Shown here piece by piece: positions 1 to 8,905 of a stretch of DNA of 20,354 bases. Under the pieces are notes generated by a model. The model did no database searches, was not told where the DNA came from, and saw only the letters and a list, made by a program, of their open reading frames with translations. The stretch comes from Tritrichomonas musculus (lineage: Eukaryota > Parabasalia > Tritrichomonadida > Tritrichomonadidae). The translations under genes were made by a program, and so were the position numbers. The first letter of the stretch is position 1. Each line of letters begins with the position of its first letter. The stretch spans positions 1-20,354 of the forward strand of contig JAPFFF010000539.1 in assembly GCA_039105265.1 (NCBI GenBank), read 5' to 3'.

Positions 1-1
1 G

Positions 2-373
2 AAAATGCAAATGAAATTGCGGGAAATCAATGATAAACAACGTTTTAAGGGGTTGTTATCTTATAATAGAGGTAATATTATATTAGTTCATCTCGATAAA
101 AGCAAAACGCAAAAAAAGCATGAGAAGCGTAGAAGAGTATTTAATGAAATTGCTGAGTTTCTAGAGTATCGTAATGGAAATGTAATCTGCAAGTTATTAA
201 AACCATATCAGACTGTTAAAAAAGATGAACCACAAGAAAAGCATAGTAAAGGTAGGAAACGTATGACTGATGCTGAAAAAGCTATTATTGAAGTACCTAT
301 TATATATACGAAATTCATATGTAATTCATTTGGAGACTTAAATGAAGATTACATTAAGTATTTTAACATTTAG
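2..373 (+). CDS. C-terminal end of probable Maverick integrase (partial, cut by window edge)
   Basis: The frame is open to the left window edge, so the ATG at 5 need not be the true start and this is probably the tail of a longer gene. The 122 visible residues hold a short beta-type segment (GNIILVHLD) followed by a basic stretch (KKHEKRRRVF), then GNVICKLL. That arrangement resembles the small SH3- or chromo-like DNA-binding domain that follows the catalytic core in retroviral and Maverick integrases. The end is a basic linker (SKGRKRM) and a short beta-like tail. The catalytic DDE core would lie upstream, outside the window. The next gene starts 5 bp after the stop. The integrase assignment is inference from pattern memory; a short unrelated DNA-binding protein is the alternative. 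Confidence 0.4.
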   Translation, partial: KMQMKLREINDKQRFKGLLSYNRGNIILVHLDKSKTQKKHEKRRRVFNEIAEFLEYRNGNVICKLLKPYQTVKKDEPQEKHSKGRKRMTDAEKAIIEVPIIYTKFICNSFGDLNEDYIKYFNI

Positions 374-378
374 TTTCT

Positions 379-771
379 ATGAAAAAAATGCTTATGAATA
401 ATATCAAGAATGTTGCAACAAGCAATGTAAAACAGCCCATAACAAAACGTTATTTCCACACTCAATCAACAGAATTTACATTGCCGCTTGAATTTGTATC
501 AAGTAGAAACAAGAAATATATTGTAATTCAATATGTTGGTGCAATTGTAAAAGACTTTTTAGTTGGTGATTTAATGGTGCATTCAGATATAGTTCAATTA
601 GATGCCTATTGTGATTCATTCATTATGTTAGCTAATAAGCGTCAAACCAAATATCGAAAATACGAATTCTTCAGTAGCAATAAGAGAGATTACAAGATAT
701 GGTTTACCGATTTGTATGGCAATTCAATCATACCATCAGCATTTATCATGAGCTGCCTTCTTATTTATTAA
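379..771 (+). CDS. Small Maverick protein of unknown function (130 aa)
   Basis: I do not recognise this protein. It starts at an ATG 5 bp after the preceding stop; a second ATG three codons later (residue 4) is equally possible. The first 30 residues are polar and basic. The rest alternates hydrophobic and charged residues in a beta-strand style (KKYIVIQYVGAIVKDF, then a SFIMLANK segment, then KIWFTDLYGN) and ends in a hydrophobic LLIY. There is no signal peptide or clear membrane helix. Tight spacing to the genes on either side and the same orientation suggest co-expression with the integrase-like gene and the 331-residue gene. A small virion or accessory protein of the element is possible, but nothing in the sequence proves it. 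Confidence 0.5.
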   Translation: MKKMLMNNIKNVATSNVKQPITKRYFHTQSTEFTLPLEFVSSRNKKYIVIQYVGAIVKDFLVGDLMVHSDIVQLDAYCDSFIMLANKRQTKYRKYEFFSSNKRDYKIWFTDLYGNSIIPSAFIMSCLLIY

Positions 772-795
772 GCTACAGCTTTTTTCGAAGGAAAA

Positions 796-1791
796 ATGAA
801 TAACAGCAACCAAAAATCGGTATTCACAGCACTGCAAGAACTTAATTTGCAAGATCCAAATTGTATCAATATTAATAAGGACCATCAACTGTTTTCATAT
901 ATCTCTGAAAGAAATAGGAGAGTCTTATTGTATTTAAGTAGTAATTACCATGAATTATTTGTACTTATTAATGGTAGTGAAGTAACGTTGGATTTACCTA
1001 AAAAAGTGGATTTCAAAGATGAGAGAAATATAAATAATACAAACGATCCTAGTCTATTACGTTTATTCACAATAACTGTGGACCTTTTTTCTAATTTTGG
1101 TAATACAGATATCCAATTTGTTGAAAAATCATTTCCTGACCTAAATAAAACATATATACTATTGATTGGAGACTATGATTATAGATATGATGTAAAAGAA
1201 ACAAATAATTTCTGTTATCAACTATCTTCGAGCGTAGACGTTGATTGCACAGTTAAGCCAGTACCAATAATTATCTTTCTCTGTTTCGAAAAAGAAACAT
1301 TCATGAGCCAATGGCAGAAAGTTCGATTGCGAAATAAAAATGAAGATGCTGATATTAAAGGTTTCAAATATGAATTTCAGGATTGGAAATACCATTTTCC
1401 AGTATTCAATGTATTCAAATCAAATATCACAAGCCCTATCTTAAAGGTAAATACAAATAATTCACATCCTAGGGAGCCTTCCTTATTTAGTGGATATGAC
1501 CCAAAAGTAAATATTGAATATAATAATGAAAAACTTGATATACCCGATGAAATACGCCCAAAGAAGGTATTACCATCACCAATAACTGAATTCAAATATT
1601 TTTACCAAGAACCTGAAAAATCTAGTATAGCTCGTAATACATCTAAGAATCAAAAGGTTGCAAGTCCAACAGAAGCTAAAAATGATTTCTTGTCGCAAGC
1701 GAAGCTTGGGCCTGCTATGCAGTCACAGGTAAATCCAGGAACAAATAAGGCGCATACAACAACATTCAAATTACCAGGTTCAAAAAAATAA
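796..1791 (+). CDS. Maverick protein of unknown function (331 aa)
   Basis: I do not recognise this protein. Residues 1-230 are mixed alpha/beta with several hydrophobic strands, for example RRVLLYLSSNYHELFVLING near the N-terminus, YILLIGDYDYRYDV in the middle and PVPIIIFLCFEKE after it. From about residue 230 it becomes a disordered-looking, Ser/Lys/Pro-rich and basic tail ending in PGSKK. A folded body with a basic flexible tail is common in structural and DNA-associated proteins of virus-like elements, but this is only a suggestion. It is the third gene in a row on the plus strand and ends 41 bp from the stop of the large minus-strand gene, so the two converge. Confidence 0.5.
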   Translation: MNNSNQKSVFTALQELNLQDPNCININKDHQLFSYISERNRRVLLYLSSNYHELFVLINGSEVTLDLPKKVDFKDERNINNTNDPSLLRLFTITVDLFSNFGNTDIQFVEKSFPDLNKTYILLIGDYDYRYDVKETNNFCYQLSSSVDVDCTVKPVPIIIFLCFEKETFMSQWQKVRLRNKNEDADIKGFKYEFQDWKYHFPVFNVFKSNITSPILKVNTNNSHPREPSLFSGYDPKVNIEYNNEKLDIPDEIRPKKVLPSPITEFKYFYQEPEKSSIARNTSKNQKVASPTEAKNDFLSQAKLGPAMQSQVNPGTNKAHTTTFKLPGSKK

Positions 1792-1832
1792 TTAGCAAGG
1801 ATATAAAGTAGGAATAGTAATTTTTTTATGCT

Positions 1833-4484
1833 TCATCTTTCGTCATCATCATCAGAAGGTTCCTCAACAATTTCAGCTGTAGCTGGCTTTTCAACAGTTC
1901 GTGACCTAATATATGATTTATCACCAGCACCTTTATGTGCAGCCTTATATAATCCTTTGATTGTGGTGTAATTTCCACCAACTTGTGAATCAATCCAAGC
2001 ATCAATATTTTCACCAAATTTGTCTTGTAATTGCTTCTTTGTTGCTGTACTTACTTTATTTTCAATTATAGCTTGAGCTAACTGTGCATATTGGTCTTTC
2101 TTATCTTCTGTGAATCCAAGACCAGTCTTAAAGATGAGGTCATTTGTTTGCTCCAATATTTCTTGTAATACTCCTGATATTTCACCATCACTATTTATTT
2201 CTCCATCAACTGGCATAGTCGCTTTAATGCTTTCATTATATTCTTTTTGAATCATAACACCCAATTCAGCATTTACGGATTTTGGATGTAATTTCTTATA
2301 TTTAACCCAATCACTCCAATCATTGCGTTCATGGTCTTTCATCACTTTAGATTCATAACGTGCAATAAATATGGCTGTACATACTTTGAAATAACTAAAT
2401 ATACATTTTAATGGTTCCAAATCTTTGTATTCTTCAGTAGTAAATATATTGTATAAAACAGTTTGCCATATTTTTGAAAATATAGAACTCCACAAACCTC
2501 TTGCAGTAATTTTGGTACTGATTTTGGGTTTGGATAAACCAACAGATTGATATGAGTTTATTACTTTTTCTAATTTCTTATCAATTTCAGGTTTAAACTT
2601 ACCTTCATTCCATTGTTCTGGAGTGTATTCCCATGTTCGTTTAGCTCCCATAAGATTCTTAAGCCATACTTCAAATGAATCATTTGTTTTACCAGCAATA
2701 CGTTCGGTTTGCCATAATTTCTTATAAGGGTCTGCTTTAACAAGACGATATCCATTAATAATAACAGGCTTACCACGGGTATCAACAATAACAATATCTT
2801 CAACTCTATCACCGTTTAAATCACAAATTGGATTACCGAGAGGGTCTTTAGTGTCATGCCTAGCTGGTACTAAACGATATAATGGATATCCATTTTTATC
2901 AAATCTTTTCTTGCAATAAGCTTCTGCTCCATCTCTTGTAGCACATTTAGGTGAAAACTTGACACGGTAATTACCGTTAATAAGAATATCAAATAATTCC
3001 CCTCGATATTTACTAACATCAATACTTTGTTTGTTTTCGAAAATGTACAGGTCGCTCATACGTTTTTGTGATGCTTCAAATGTTTTACCAGCACGTTTAC
3101 CTGTTGGGATAGACTTCATATATTCATTTAAGAATTCAGCAGCATTTACTTCAGGTCCTTTTGTTGTTTCAATATTTGAGTTCAATAGTTCTGAAAAGTT
3201 GGTGTGGTCATCTTCAGCTTCAATTGGTTTGTTTCTTCTAAGATATTCTTTGGTTGGTGTGCTAAAAACACGCTTCGACATTGTTTTATAGTCGGATAAA
3301 GATTCACTATCATCTTCTAGATTTACGTCAATTGCATGATAATTGTCTTTAACAACTTTGCTTTGCAAATGTTCGGCTTTCTTTGAAAGACTCGCCTGTG
3401 GCACAGATTCACTTTGCTCTTCTATATCACTTTGCTCTTCTATATCACTATTCATATTAAAAAATATTTCTCTATCTCCATTTTCATTAAGGTACTTTAT
3501 TAATTGTTTGAGTTGCTTTTTGTTTTTAGGTTCAGTTGTTTCTTCAAATATGTTTGTTTCTCTTATTGCATCATGTAATTGTAATGCGATATTCCTAACT
3601 CTAACATCGGAGTCATCTTTAGGATTTATAGACCTATTATAGTAACCATAAAGGTTTTTAGCAGTAAACTCTTCATTTAATAAGCCAAACCTTTCTAGTT
3701 GGTTAGCATCAATTGTAGAAGATTTATTGTAAGCATCTAATAATTGCTGACCTTCTTGAATAGAATCAGCTAACTTTCTCATTGTTTCAATATTGGTTTG
3801 TCTTCTTTGTTTCTCAAATTGCATTAGGTTATTTATGTTATCTGGTATCTTATTGTTTTTATGTGAATCTATGTTTTCAGTTAATGATACGACAAGTAAT
3901 TGAATCTGTGTAGTATCTTTTTTATTAAATAACGGATACCTTTTTGAGTCATCAGCAATACAATAAAATAAGTGTAAAGCATTAATATGATTACTATCAA
4001 GTGTAAATAAATTACTAAGTGATTCAATGTCTTTATTAATTCTGTTTCTAAAATAGTGGCCTTCCAAGTCGGGCTCCTCCTCTTCCTCAATATGTGGAAT
4101 AGAAGGCTTTTCTTCCTCCGCTTGTCGGCAACTGCGTTGACTGGAACTTTGTTCCCGGAGGCTGCGAGTGCCCGCAGCTTTATCTTTTAGTAAGCCAGAT
4201 ATATCAATAAAGTAATTCGCTTTTGAATCAAGTATTTTAACTAATTCATTTTTTTGTCTTTTACTTCCTTTAGGCTTTGCGTTATATTTATCAAGCATAT
4301 CTTTTAGCTTTTCTTTCACGTCTTTGATATAGTTACGAGGATTCTTGAGATACTCAATAATATTGTGTATTATTGTTTTTATTTGCTCTGATTTACTATT
4401 TTGGAACATGAATATGAGCATATCTTGATAATCTTTCTTTTTCACCTCATTCATTATTAATTGTTCATCCACATCTGACGTCAT
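1833..4484 (-). CDS. Large Maverick protein with Asp-rich D-x-N-G-D motif (883 aa)
   Basis: A single open frame of 883 codons starts at an ATG only 5 bp from the divergent fibre-like gene. Residues 1-100 are Lys-rich and helical. A polar acidic stretch follows (EEEKPSIPHIEEEEEPD), then a long helical, probably coiled-coil region to about 450, including a short duplicated SDIEEQ. The centre, about 500-620, is more globular and contains D555-L-N-G-D559-R-V-E-D563 followed by GKPVIINGYRLVKADPYKKL. The Asp spacing resembles calcium-binding loops of the dockerin or FG-GAP type. The last 30 residues are acidic (SDDDDER). I do not know a named family for it. A structural or internal virion protein of the element is plausible from its size and place next to the fibre gene. 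Confidence 0.55.
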   Translation of the reverse strand: MTSDVDEQLIMNEVKKKDYQDMLIFMFQNSKSEQIKTIIHNIIEYLKNPRNYIKDVKEKLKDMLDKYNAKPKGSKRQKNELVKILDSKANYFIDISGLLKDKAAGTRSLREQSSSQRSCRQAEEEKPSIPHIEEEEEPDLEGHYFRNRINKDIESLSNLFTLDSNHINALHLFYCIADDSKRYPLFNKKDTTQIQLLVVSLTENIDSHKNNKIPDNINNLMQFEKQRRQTNIETMRKLADSIQEGQQLLDAYNKSSTIDANQLERFGLLNEEFTAKNLYGYYNRSINPKDDSDVRVRNIALQLHDAIRETNIFEETTEPKNKKQLKQLIKYLNENGDREIFFNMNSDIEEQSDIEEQSESVPQASLSKKAEHLQSKVVKDNYHAIDVNLEDDSESLSDYKTMSKRVFSTPTKEYLRRNKPIEAEDDHTNFSELLNSNIETTKGPEVNAAEFLNEYMKSIPTGKRAGKTFEASQKRMSDLYIFENKQSIDVSKYRGELFDILINGNYRVKFSPKCATRDGAEAYCKKRFDKNGYPLYRLVPARHDTKDPLGNPICDLNGDRVEDIVIVDTRGKPVIINGYRLVKADPYKKLWQTERIAGKTNDSFEVWLKNLMGAKRTWEYTPEQWNEGKFKPEIDKKLEKVINSYQSVGLSKPKISTKITARGLWSSIFSKIWQTVLYNIFTTEEYKDLEPLKCIFSYFKVCTAIFIARYESKVMKDHERNDWSDWVKYKKLHPKSVNAELGVMIQKEYNESIKATMPVDGEINSDGEISGVLQEILEQTNDLIFKTGLGFTEDKKDQYAQLAQAIIENKVSTATKKQLQDKFGENIDAWIDSQVGGNYTTIKGLYKAAHKGAGDKSYIRSRTVEKPATAEIVEEPSDDDDER

Positions 4485-4486
4485 TT
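4481..4486 (+). promoter_or_regulatory. Possible trichomonad-type initiator (TCATTT)
   Basis: TCATTT matches the TCAYTW initiator known from Trichomonas protein genes. The initiating A would be at 4483, giving a 7-nt leader to the ATG at 4490 or 16 nt to the ATG at 4499, as usual in that group. The site overlaps the start codon of the divergent gene. A six-base match can occur by chance, and I saw no matching site in front of the other genes, so this is weak support. Confidence 0.3.
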
Positions 4487-4489
4487 ATT

Positions 4490-7400
4490 ATGTTCAAAAT
4501 GTTTACGATAGAGCAAGCAGGTGGTATCAAAAGGGTAAATACAATAGATGAATTAATAATAGAATACATAAAACAATATGCCACTTCATGTGGGTGTAAG
4601 TGTAATAACGGAAATAATTTGGGGTCAAGCTTGAATACTGAGGAATTGAAAGAATTATTGAAACCTTACGCAAAGCTTACGAATCTTGATGAGTATGCAA
4701 AGCTTACGAGCTTAAGCGAGTACGCTAAAGCGCAGGACTTACAGTCTTATGCGAAAACAACTGATTTATTCGATTATTTGAAAACAGAGGAATTCAATAA
4801 AGAATTATTAAAGTATGCTAGTAGTGAAGAAATTCAAAACGCTGTTAATACATTACGTGATTACGTTGTTAACAATTTTGCATTATCAACTGACATACCT
4901 GAAATACCTACAGATTTGGTTAATGAATCTGCTTTGACAACTGCTTTGGAACCATACACGAAAACAGAAGACTTGCCAGATATGACATTGTATGCAAAAA
5001 AAGAAGACTTGTCAGAGATACCCACAGTTCTCAAAAATAGTGAGTTGCAATTGAACATAAGAGACCAATTATCAGACGAAATGTTTCAGAAATTGATGGC
5101 TAATGATGTTAACCCATTATCAGCTCAAGCATCAATGTGTTTAACAAGTATGGCAGCTAATGAAGGTCTTCAAGCAGCTTTGGATTCTTGTGCCAGAGAA
5201 TATGTTTCAAAAGAAGACCTCCCAAAGATTATTGAGCAAGTGAAAAGCGAAATCCCAGAGATTATTGAGGGGCAAACAACTATTCAATTCACAATCGCCA
5301 ATAATACAATTCTTGATTTGGATTACGACCCATATCATATACTGATTGAGCAATATGGGTTGGATATTGTATCATCAGACAGTTACTATACGGCCCATTA
5401 TGTTCACGCAGACTATTCGTACAATGAAGATGATGATAATCTACCCTCTCAGATACTGCGTATGGAAGGAAGTGATTCTAGTCTTTGGTATCTGTATAAC
5501 TCCCATGAATTAATCAATCCAGGAACTGGTGAAACACCAGAAATATTATCATGTTCAATAACCAAAACTGTCGAACCAACAGACAAAAACGCTTATTCGG
5601 CTAGATATGTGTCAAACACTTATGCGTTAAAATCTGATATTCCAGAAATAATTGATAAAACAATTACTTTCAATCAAGAATTAGAATTAACTTATGATGA
5701 AGGTAATAGTATTAATACTCTTTCGGTTCTTTATACTAATGCAAGTCAATATTTTGAAAAATGGAAACAATATGGAATGTTATTTGATGGATATGATAAG
5801 ACTGATGAAAGTATTAAATATCAAGGAATATTCACTATATCAAGTATTAATAATAATGATTATGTTTTAAATAATGGTGTTCAAAATATAGCATTAACAT
5901 TAGAAATGAGTTCAAGTTGTGGAGTTGTTTATGATTTTGATAACCAACATAGAATCAATGTAATAAGTTGTTATATTGCAAATGAAGATTATGATGAAAC
6001 GAACAAAAACTGTGTTGTTAATCTTGCATTTCTCCAAGATAAATATGTATTGACAACAGAGTTGGCCCTTGCTATTGAGCAAGTGAAGAGTGATATTAAA
6101 GATGTTGATTTGACACCGTATTATACCAGTGCACAAGCTGATGAGAAGTTTGTTGATGAAGATGAATTGGCTTATGAATTAGATAAGTATGCATTGAAAA
6201 CAGATATTCCAACAATTCCAACAGATTTGATTAATGAATCTGCGTTGAGTACTGCGTTGTATGGCACTGAATTGAATATTGAATATCCTGCAAAATTATA
6301 TGACGGTGCATATATTACCCCTAAGCTACCAAATGCTGGAGTTCATTTGGTATTTGATGTTAATTGGGGAGATAATCAAGATGATGATATTATGCATATT
6401 GATGTAATATTTAAACCAAATGGCTCTACTAACACTTTTGATTGCTTGGACAGATATGATAGCAATGGTAAACGCATTGATAGAATAATATGGCGTCATG
6501 ATGATGGACAAATTGTATATGTATCGTATATTGCAGCACATAGAAATAATAATCCTATAGCATACAATTTCATTAGAGCACAAATTGAATCACCATTCAT
6601 TAAAACCGCAAATGTTGTTGATGAAAATCCAGAACGATTCACAATTCAATGTATACAGAATGATAGTGGTTGTGCAATCCCAGATGAATATATAAGAAGA
6701 GTATTGACAACTAAAAATATAATCGTAAAATTCAAACGAAATGCTGATGATGCATCATATGAAGAAGCTGAATATACGTATTCTGGACGAAAGGGTGCAA
6801 ATCTCATATACAAATCAGTAAGTAGTGAGTCAAGCGAATCAATAGATATTCGTGTAGCTACACGTATTGTTTCATTGAGAGCCGCGGACGATACACTAAC
6901 CAATATTTATGATGCATCTATCACATTAATCAGCAACCAACCTGTGAACGATAATATGATTTCATCTGTGAAATATGTGAATGATAACTTTGCATTGAAA
7001 ACAGAATTGACCCGTGCTATTGACCAAGTGAAGAGTGAAATTCCTGAACCTGTCGATTTGTCGGGTTATGTATCAAAAAATAATGATGGGTCATTAACGA
7101 TTAATAGTACCGAAAGTAATATTGCAAGTTTCTTTAGTTCTATTGATTCTAATACACTTGCTTTATTTAGATTTGGAAATAATGATACTTATAATACTGT
7201 CTTTATGTATAGGTCTTCAAAAACTGCTAATACTGGTGAAGTATTTATATATGTTGATGGTCATAGATTTCAATCATTTAGCATGTTTGGTACTGCAAGA
7301 AATACAACAATTGATTCAAATTTACATGTTTCTTGCAAGATAACATCAAACGGTTCAAATACAATCACCCACTACTCCCCAATCGAGTCATCTATAAATT

Positions 7401-7795
7401 CAATAAATGATTTCGTTATTGGAGCTCCAGTATATATGACTGGTAAGGTTTACAAACATGTTGGTGATGAATGGATACCTTCAACAGCAGATGATACAAC
7501 TGATTGTATTTGTAGTGTCAAGACTTCAGGAACATGGAAAGAATATGTTGGTATTTGTGTTAGAATTGACCAAAAAAATAATTGTATTACCTTCACTTCA
7601 CATGGTGATTATCTTGTAAAAGTTGATGATTCATCTTGTTATGGTATTGGAGATGAAGTATTTATTGATAATGAAGACAATAAATTGAAGATTCTTAGTG
7701 GTGAAACTGCAATAACATCAAAGATTAAACGTATGACTGTGGGGGTTATCACTGCAATAATAGATGATAAAACGCTTGCTGTATTCAAATCATAG
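4490..7795 (+). CDS. Fibre-like modular repeat protein of the Maverick (1,101 aa)
   Basis: The first 150 residues carry short repeats of a YAK-x-x-D/E-L-x-x pattern (YAKLTNLDEYAKLTSLSEYA and relatives), typical of trimeric fibre shafts in phage and virus adhesins. Later, beta-rich blocks alternate with recurrent linkers: IPTDLVNESALTTAL near 140 and IPTDLINESALSTAL near 575, and YVSNTYALK, DKYVLTTEL and YVNDNFALK near 375, 520 and 830, often followed by A-I-x-Q-V-K-S-x-I. About three such globular modules are visible. From about residue 975 a compact C-terminal beta domain runs from VIGAPVYMTGKVYKH to the end and may be a tip or decoration domain. There is no signal peptide or membrane segment. 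A surface or attachment fibre is the likely role by analogy. The start could be the ATG at 4490 or at 4499. Confidence 0.6.
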   Translation: MFKMFTIEQAGGIKRVNTIDELIIEYIKQYATSCGCKCNNGNNLGSSLNTEELKELLKPYAKLTNLDEYAKLTSLSEYAKAQDLQSYAKTTDLFDYLKTEEFNKELLKYASSEEIQNAVNTLRDYVVNNFALSTDIPEIPTDLVNESALTTALEPYTKTEDLPDMTLYAKKEDLSEIPTVLKNSELQLNIRDQLSDEMFQKLMANDVNPLSAQASMCLTSMAANEGLQAALDSCAREYVSKEDLPKIIEQVKSEIPEIIEGQTTIQFTIANNTILDLDYDPYHILIEQYGLDIVSSDSYYTAHYVHADYSYNEDDDNLPSQILRMEGSDSSLWYLYNSHELINPGTGETPEILSCSITKTVEPTDKNAYSARYVSNTYALKSDIPEIIDKTITFNQELELTYDEGNSINTLSVLYTNASQYFEKWKQYGMLFDGYDKTDESIKYQGIFTISSINNNDYVLNNGVQNIALTLEMSSSCGVVYDFDNQHRINVISCYIANEDYDETNKNCVVNLAFLQDKYVLTTELALAIEQVKSDIKDVDLTPYYTSAQADEKFVDEDELAYELDKYALKTDIPTIPTDLINESALSTALYGTELNIEYPAKLYDGAYITPKLPNAGVHLVFDVNWGDNQDDDIMHIDVIFKPNGSTNTFDCLDRYDSNGKRIDRIIWRHDDGQIVYVSYIAAHRNNNPIAYNFIRAQIESPFIKTANVVDENPERFTIQCIQNDSGCAIPDEYIRRVLTTKNIIVKFKRNADDASYEEAEYTYSGRKGANLIYKSVSSESSESIDIRVATRIVSLRAADDTLTNIYDASITLISNQPVNDNMISSVKYVNDNFALKTELTRAIDQVKSEIPEPVDLSGYVSKNNDGSLTINSTESNIASFFSSIDSNTLALFRFGNNDTYNTVFMYRSSKTANTGEVFIYVDGHRFQSFSMFGTARNTTIDSNLHVSCKITSNGSNTITHYSPIESSINSINDFVIGAPVYMTGKVYKHVGDEWIPSTADDTTDCICSVKTSGTWKEYVGICVRIDQKNNCITFTSHGDYLVKVDDSSCYGIGDEVFIDNEDNKLKILSGETAITSKIKRMTVGVITAIIDDKTLAVFKS

Positions 7796-7818
7796 ATTTA
7801 AATAGAGCATGTGCATAT

Positions 7819-8253
7819 TCAAATACTGAGCATAGTAATTATCTTACAAGACATGTATGCAGAAAGATTAATATTCAATTTATCGCGAACAAGCTTTTGA
7901 AGGAATTCATTTCTTGTAGCAGATGGTTGATCCAAGATGAGTTGTTTATTTTCATTTGCAAATGCTAATACTTTATTACGTTGTTCATCATTGAGATTCT
8001 TTGATTTATTTAATGGGAATGAACGGTTTGTACGTCTATGGATGACTTTTCTAGGTTCTGCTACACATTCACAAGCTTTAGCTTTGGTATTGCTTTGCAA
8101 GTCAATTGTATGTTCTTCTAACGAATTCTCTTCACCACTTTGTGGTTCACTATTAGACGAACTGTCTTTTTTTTGTTCAGTATGTACCCATAATTTTAAT
8201 GTATACAAATCAGCTATTATATCATCGATTCTTCTTATTATTTCGTTTGTCAT
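7819..8253 (-). CDS. Small basic/polar Maverick protein (144 aa)
   Basis: I do not recognise this protein. The first 30 residues form an amphipathic helix (EIIRRIDDIIADLYTLKLWV). A Ser/Glu/Gln-rich disordered segment follows (about 30-60), then a basic patch around RKVIHRRTNRSFPLNKSK. The C-terminal 50 residues are helical (LNDEQRNKVLAFANENKQLI and on) and look like a small helical bundle that could bind DNA or protein. The gene converges on the fibre gene, whose stop is 23 bp away, and follows the next minus-strand gene, whose stop is 27 bp upstream of this ATG. The pair may be co-transcribed toward the fibre gene. Confidence 0.45.
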   Translation of the reverse strand: MTNEIIRRIDDIIADLYTLKLWVHTEQKKDSSSNSEPQSGEENSLEEHTIDLQSNTKAKACECVAEPRKVIHRRTNRSFPLNKSKNLNDEQRNKVLAFANENKQLILDQPSATRNEFLQKLVRDKLNINLSAYMSCKIITMLSI

Positions 8254-8280
8254 TTGTTAAGAATAAAAAAATAACTATTT

Positions 8281-8733
8281 TTAGTCTAATACAATATTTT
8301 GATGAGTACCCTTAAAGAGTGTTGGTTCAGGTATATCATATTTCTCTCTCAGCTTTAATAGAATTTCTTTGTTTGCTTTATTAATTCGCTCAATAGAGTA
8401 GTTATAAAAAGGATGCTCCTTAAATACTTGTTTTTCTCTATTACCGTTTACAAAGAATTCCGGTGAATTGATATTGATTCTTCGTCTCGCATTTGATGTT
8501 AAAACAACATATTCGAAACCCATTTCTTTGATTTTATCAGGGTAGAATCTAATTGTTTTATCAGGTGTTTGTAGTGAAATGTATAACACTTTCGCGAGAT
8601 AATTTGATTTCCCAGAATTGATAGGATATTTATCACAAAGCAATGTAAAATCGCAGTGCTTGAAATCTTCTGGTGTTTCCAATAATGAAATGAAAGAATT
8701 GATATACTCATAGACTTTCAGTTGAGCACTCAT
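8281..8733 (-). CDS. Maverick end-proximal protein of unknown function (150 aa)
   Basis: I chose the first ATG at 8,733, which gives 150 residues (MSAQLKVYEYINSF...). The frame stays open a little further upstream without another ATG, so the start is uncertain. The sequence is helical at first (YEYINSFISLLETPEDF), then shows a beta-type stretch (YLAKVLYISLQ, then EYVVLTSNARRRININ) and ends in a charged helix (RINKANKEILLKLREKYDI). The pattern suggests a small alpha/beta protein, perhaps nucleic-acid binding because of NARRRIN, but no family is recognised. It is the last gene before the right boundary of the element. Confidence 0.4.
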   Translation of the reverse strand: MSAQLKVYEYINSFISLLETPEDFKHCDFTLLCDKYPINSGKSNYLAKVLYISLQTPDKTIRFYPDKIKEMGFEYVVLTSNARRRININSPEFFVNGNREKQVFKEHPFYNYSIERINKANKEILLKLREKYDIPEPTLFKGTHQNIVLD

Positions 8734-8817
8734 TTGGGTGGAAAATAAAAATTTAAAAAAATATTTGATTTGCTCTTTGGTGATTCTGAGGCTGAAATTA
8801 TTTGATTCCAAAAAAGT

Positions 8818-8905
8818 GCTACAAATCCTTGAGTTTCATAGTTGGGGTTCACAGTGTTGTAGACAATGAGCTAGAAATCCTAGAGTTCAATGTTGTGACC
8901 CAAAA
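8818..8905. repeat. Degenerate direct repeat at the Maverick/LINE boundary
   Basis: Two imperfect copies about 52 bp apart begin with GCTACAAATCCTTGAGTTT (8,818) and GCTAGAAATCCTAGAGTTC (8,870). Each runs into a GTTG-rich stretch. They fill the gap between the last Maverick gene and the sequence that codes for the truncated LINE. They may be subterminal repeats of the Maverick end. CT dinucleotides, the usual Polinton terminus, occur at 8,871-8,872 and 8,879-8,880, but I cannot choose between them. Confidence 0.4.

Larger units (their letters stand above)
1..8880. mobile_element. Maverick/Polinton-like element, right-hand portion
   Basis: About 8.8 kb of A+T-rich DNA holds seven tightly packed intronless frames, with gaps mostly under 50 bp, on both strands. 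The first looks like an integrase tail and the largest encodes a fibre-like protein. This layout fits the large self-synthesising DNA elements (Mavericks/Polintons), which are very abundant in Trichomonas. The hallmark polymerase, ATPase, protease and capsid genes are not in view, so the family call rests on the integrase-like tail, the virion-style proteins and the layout. All visible frames are open, so the copy looks young and whole as far as seen. The left end is outside the window. The right end lies somewhere near 8,820-8,905, where the sequence meets a truncated LINE. I could not define terminal inverted repeats because the other end is missing. Confidence 0.6.
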
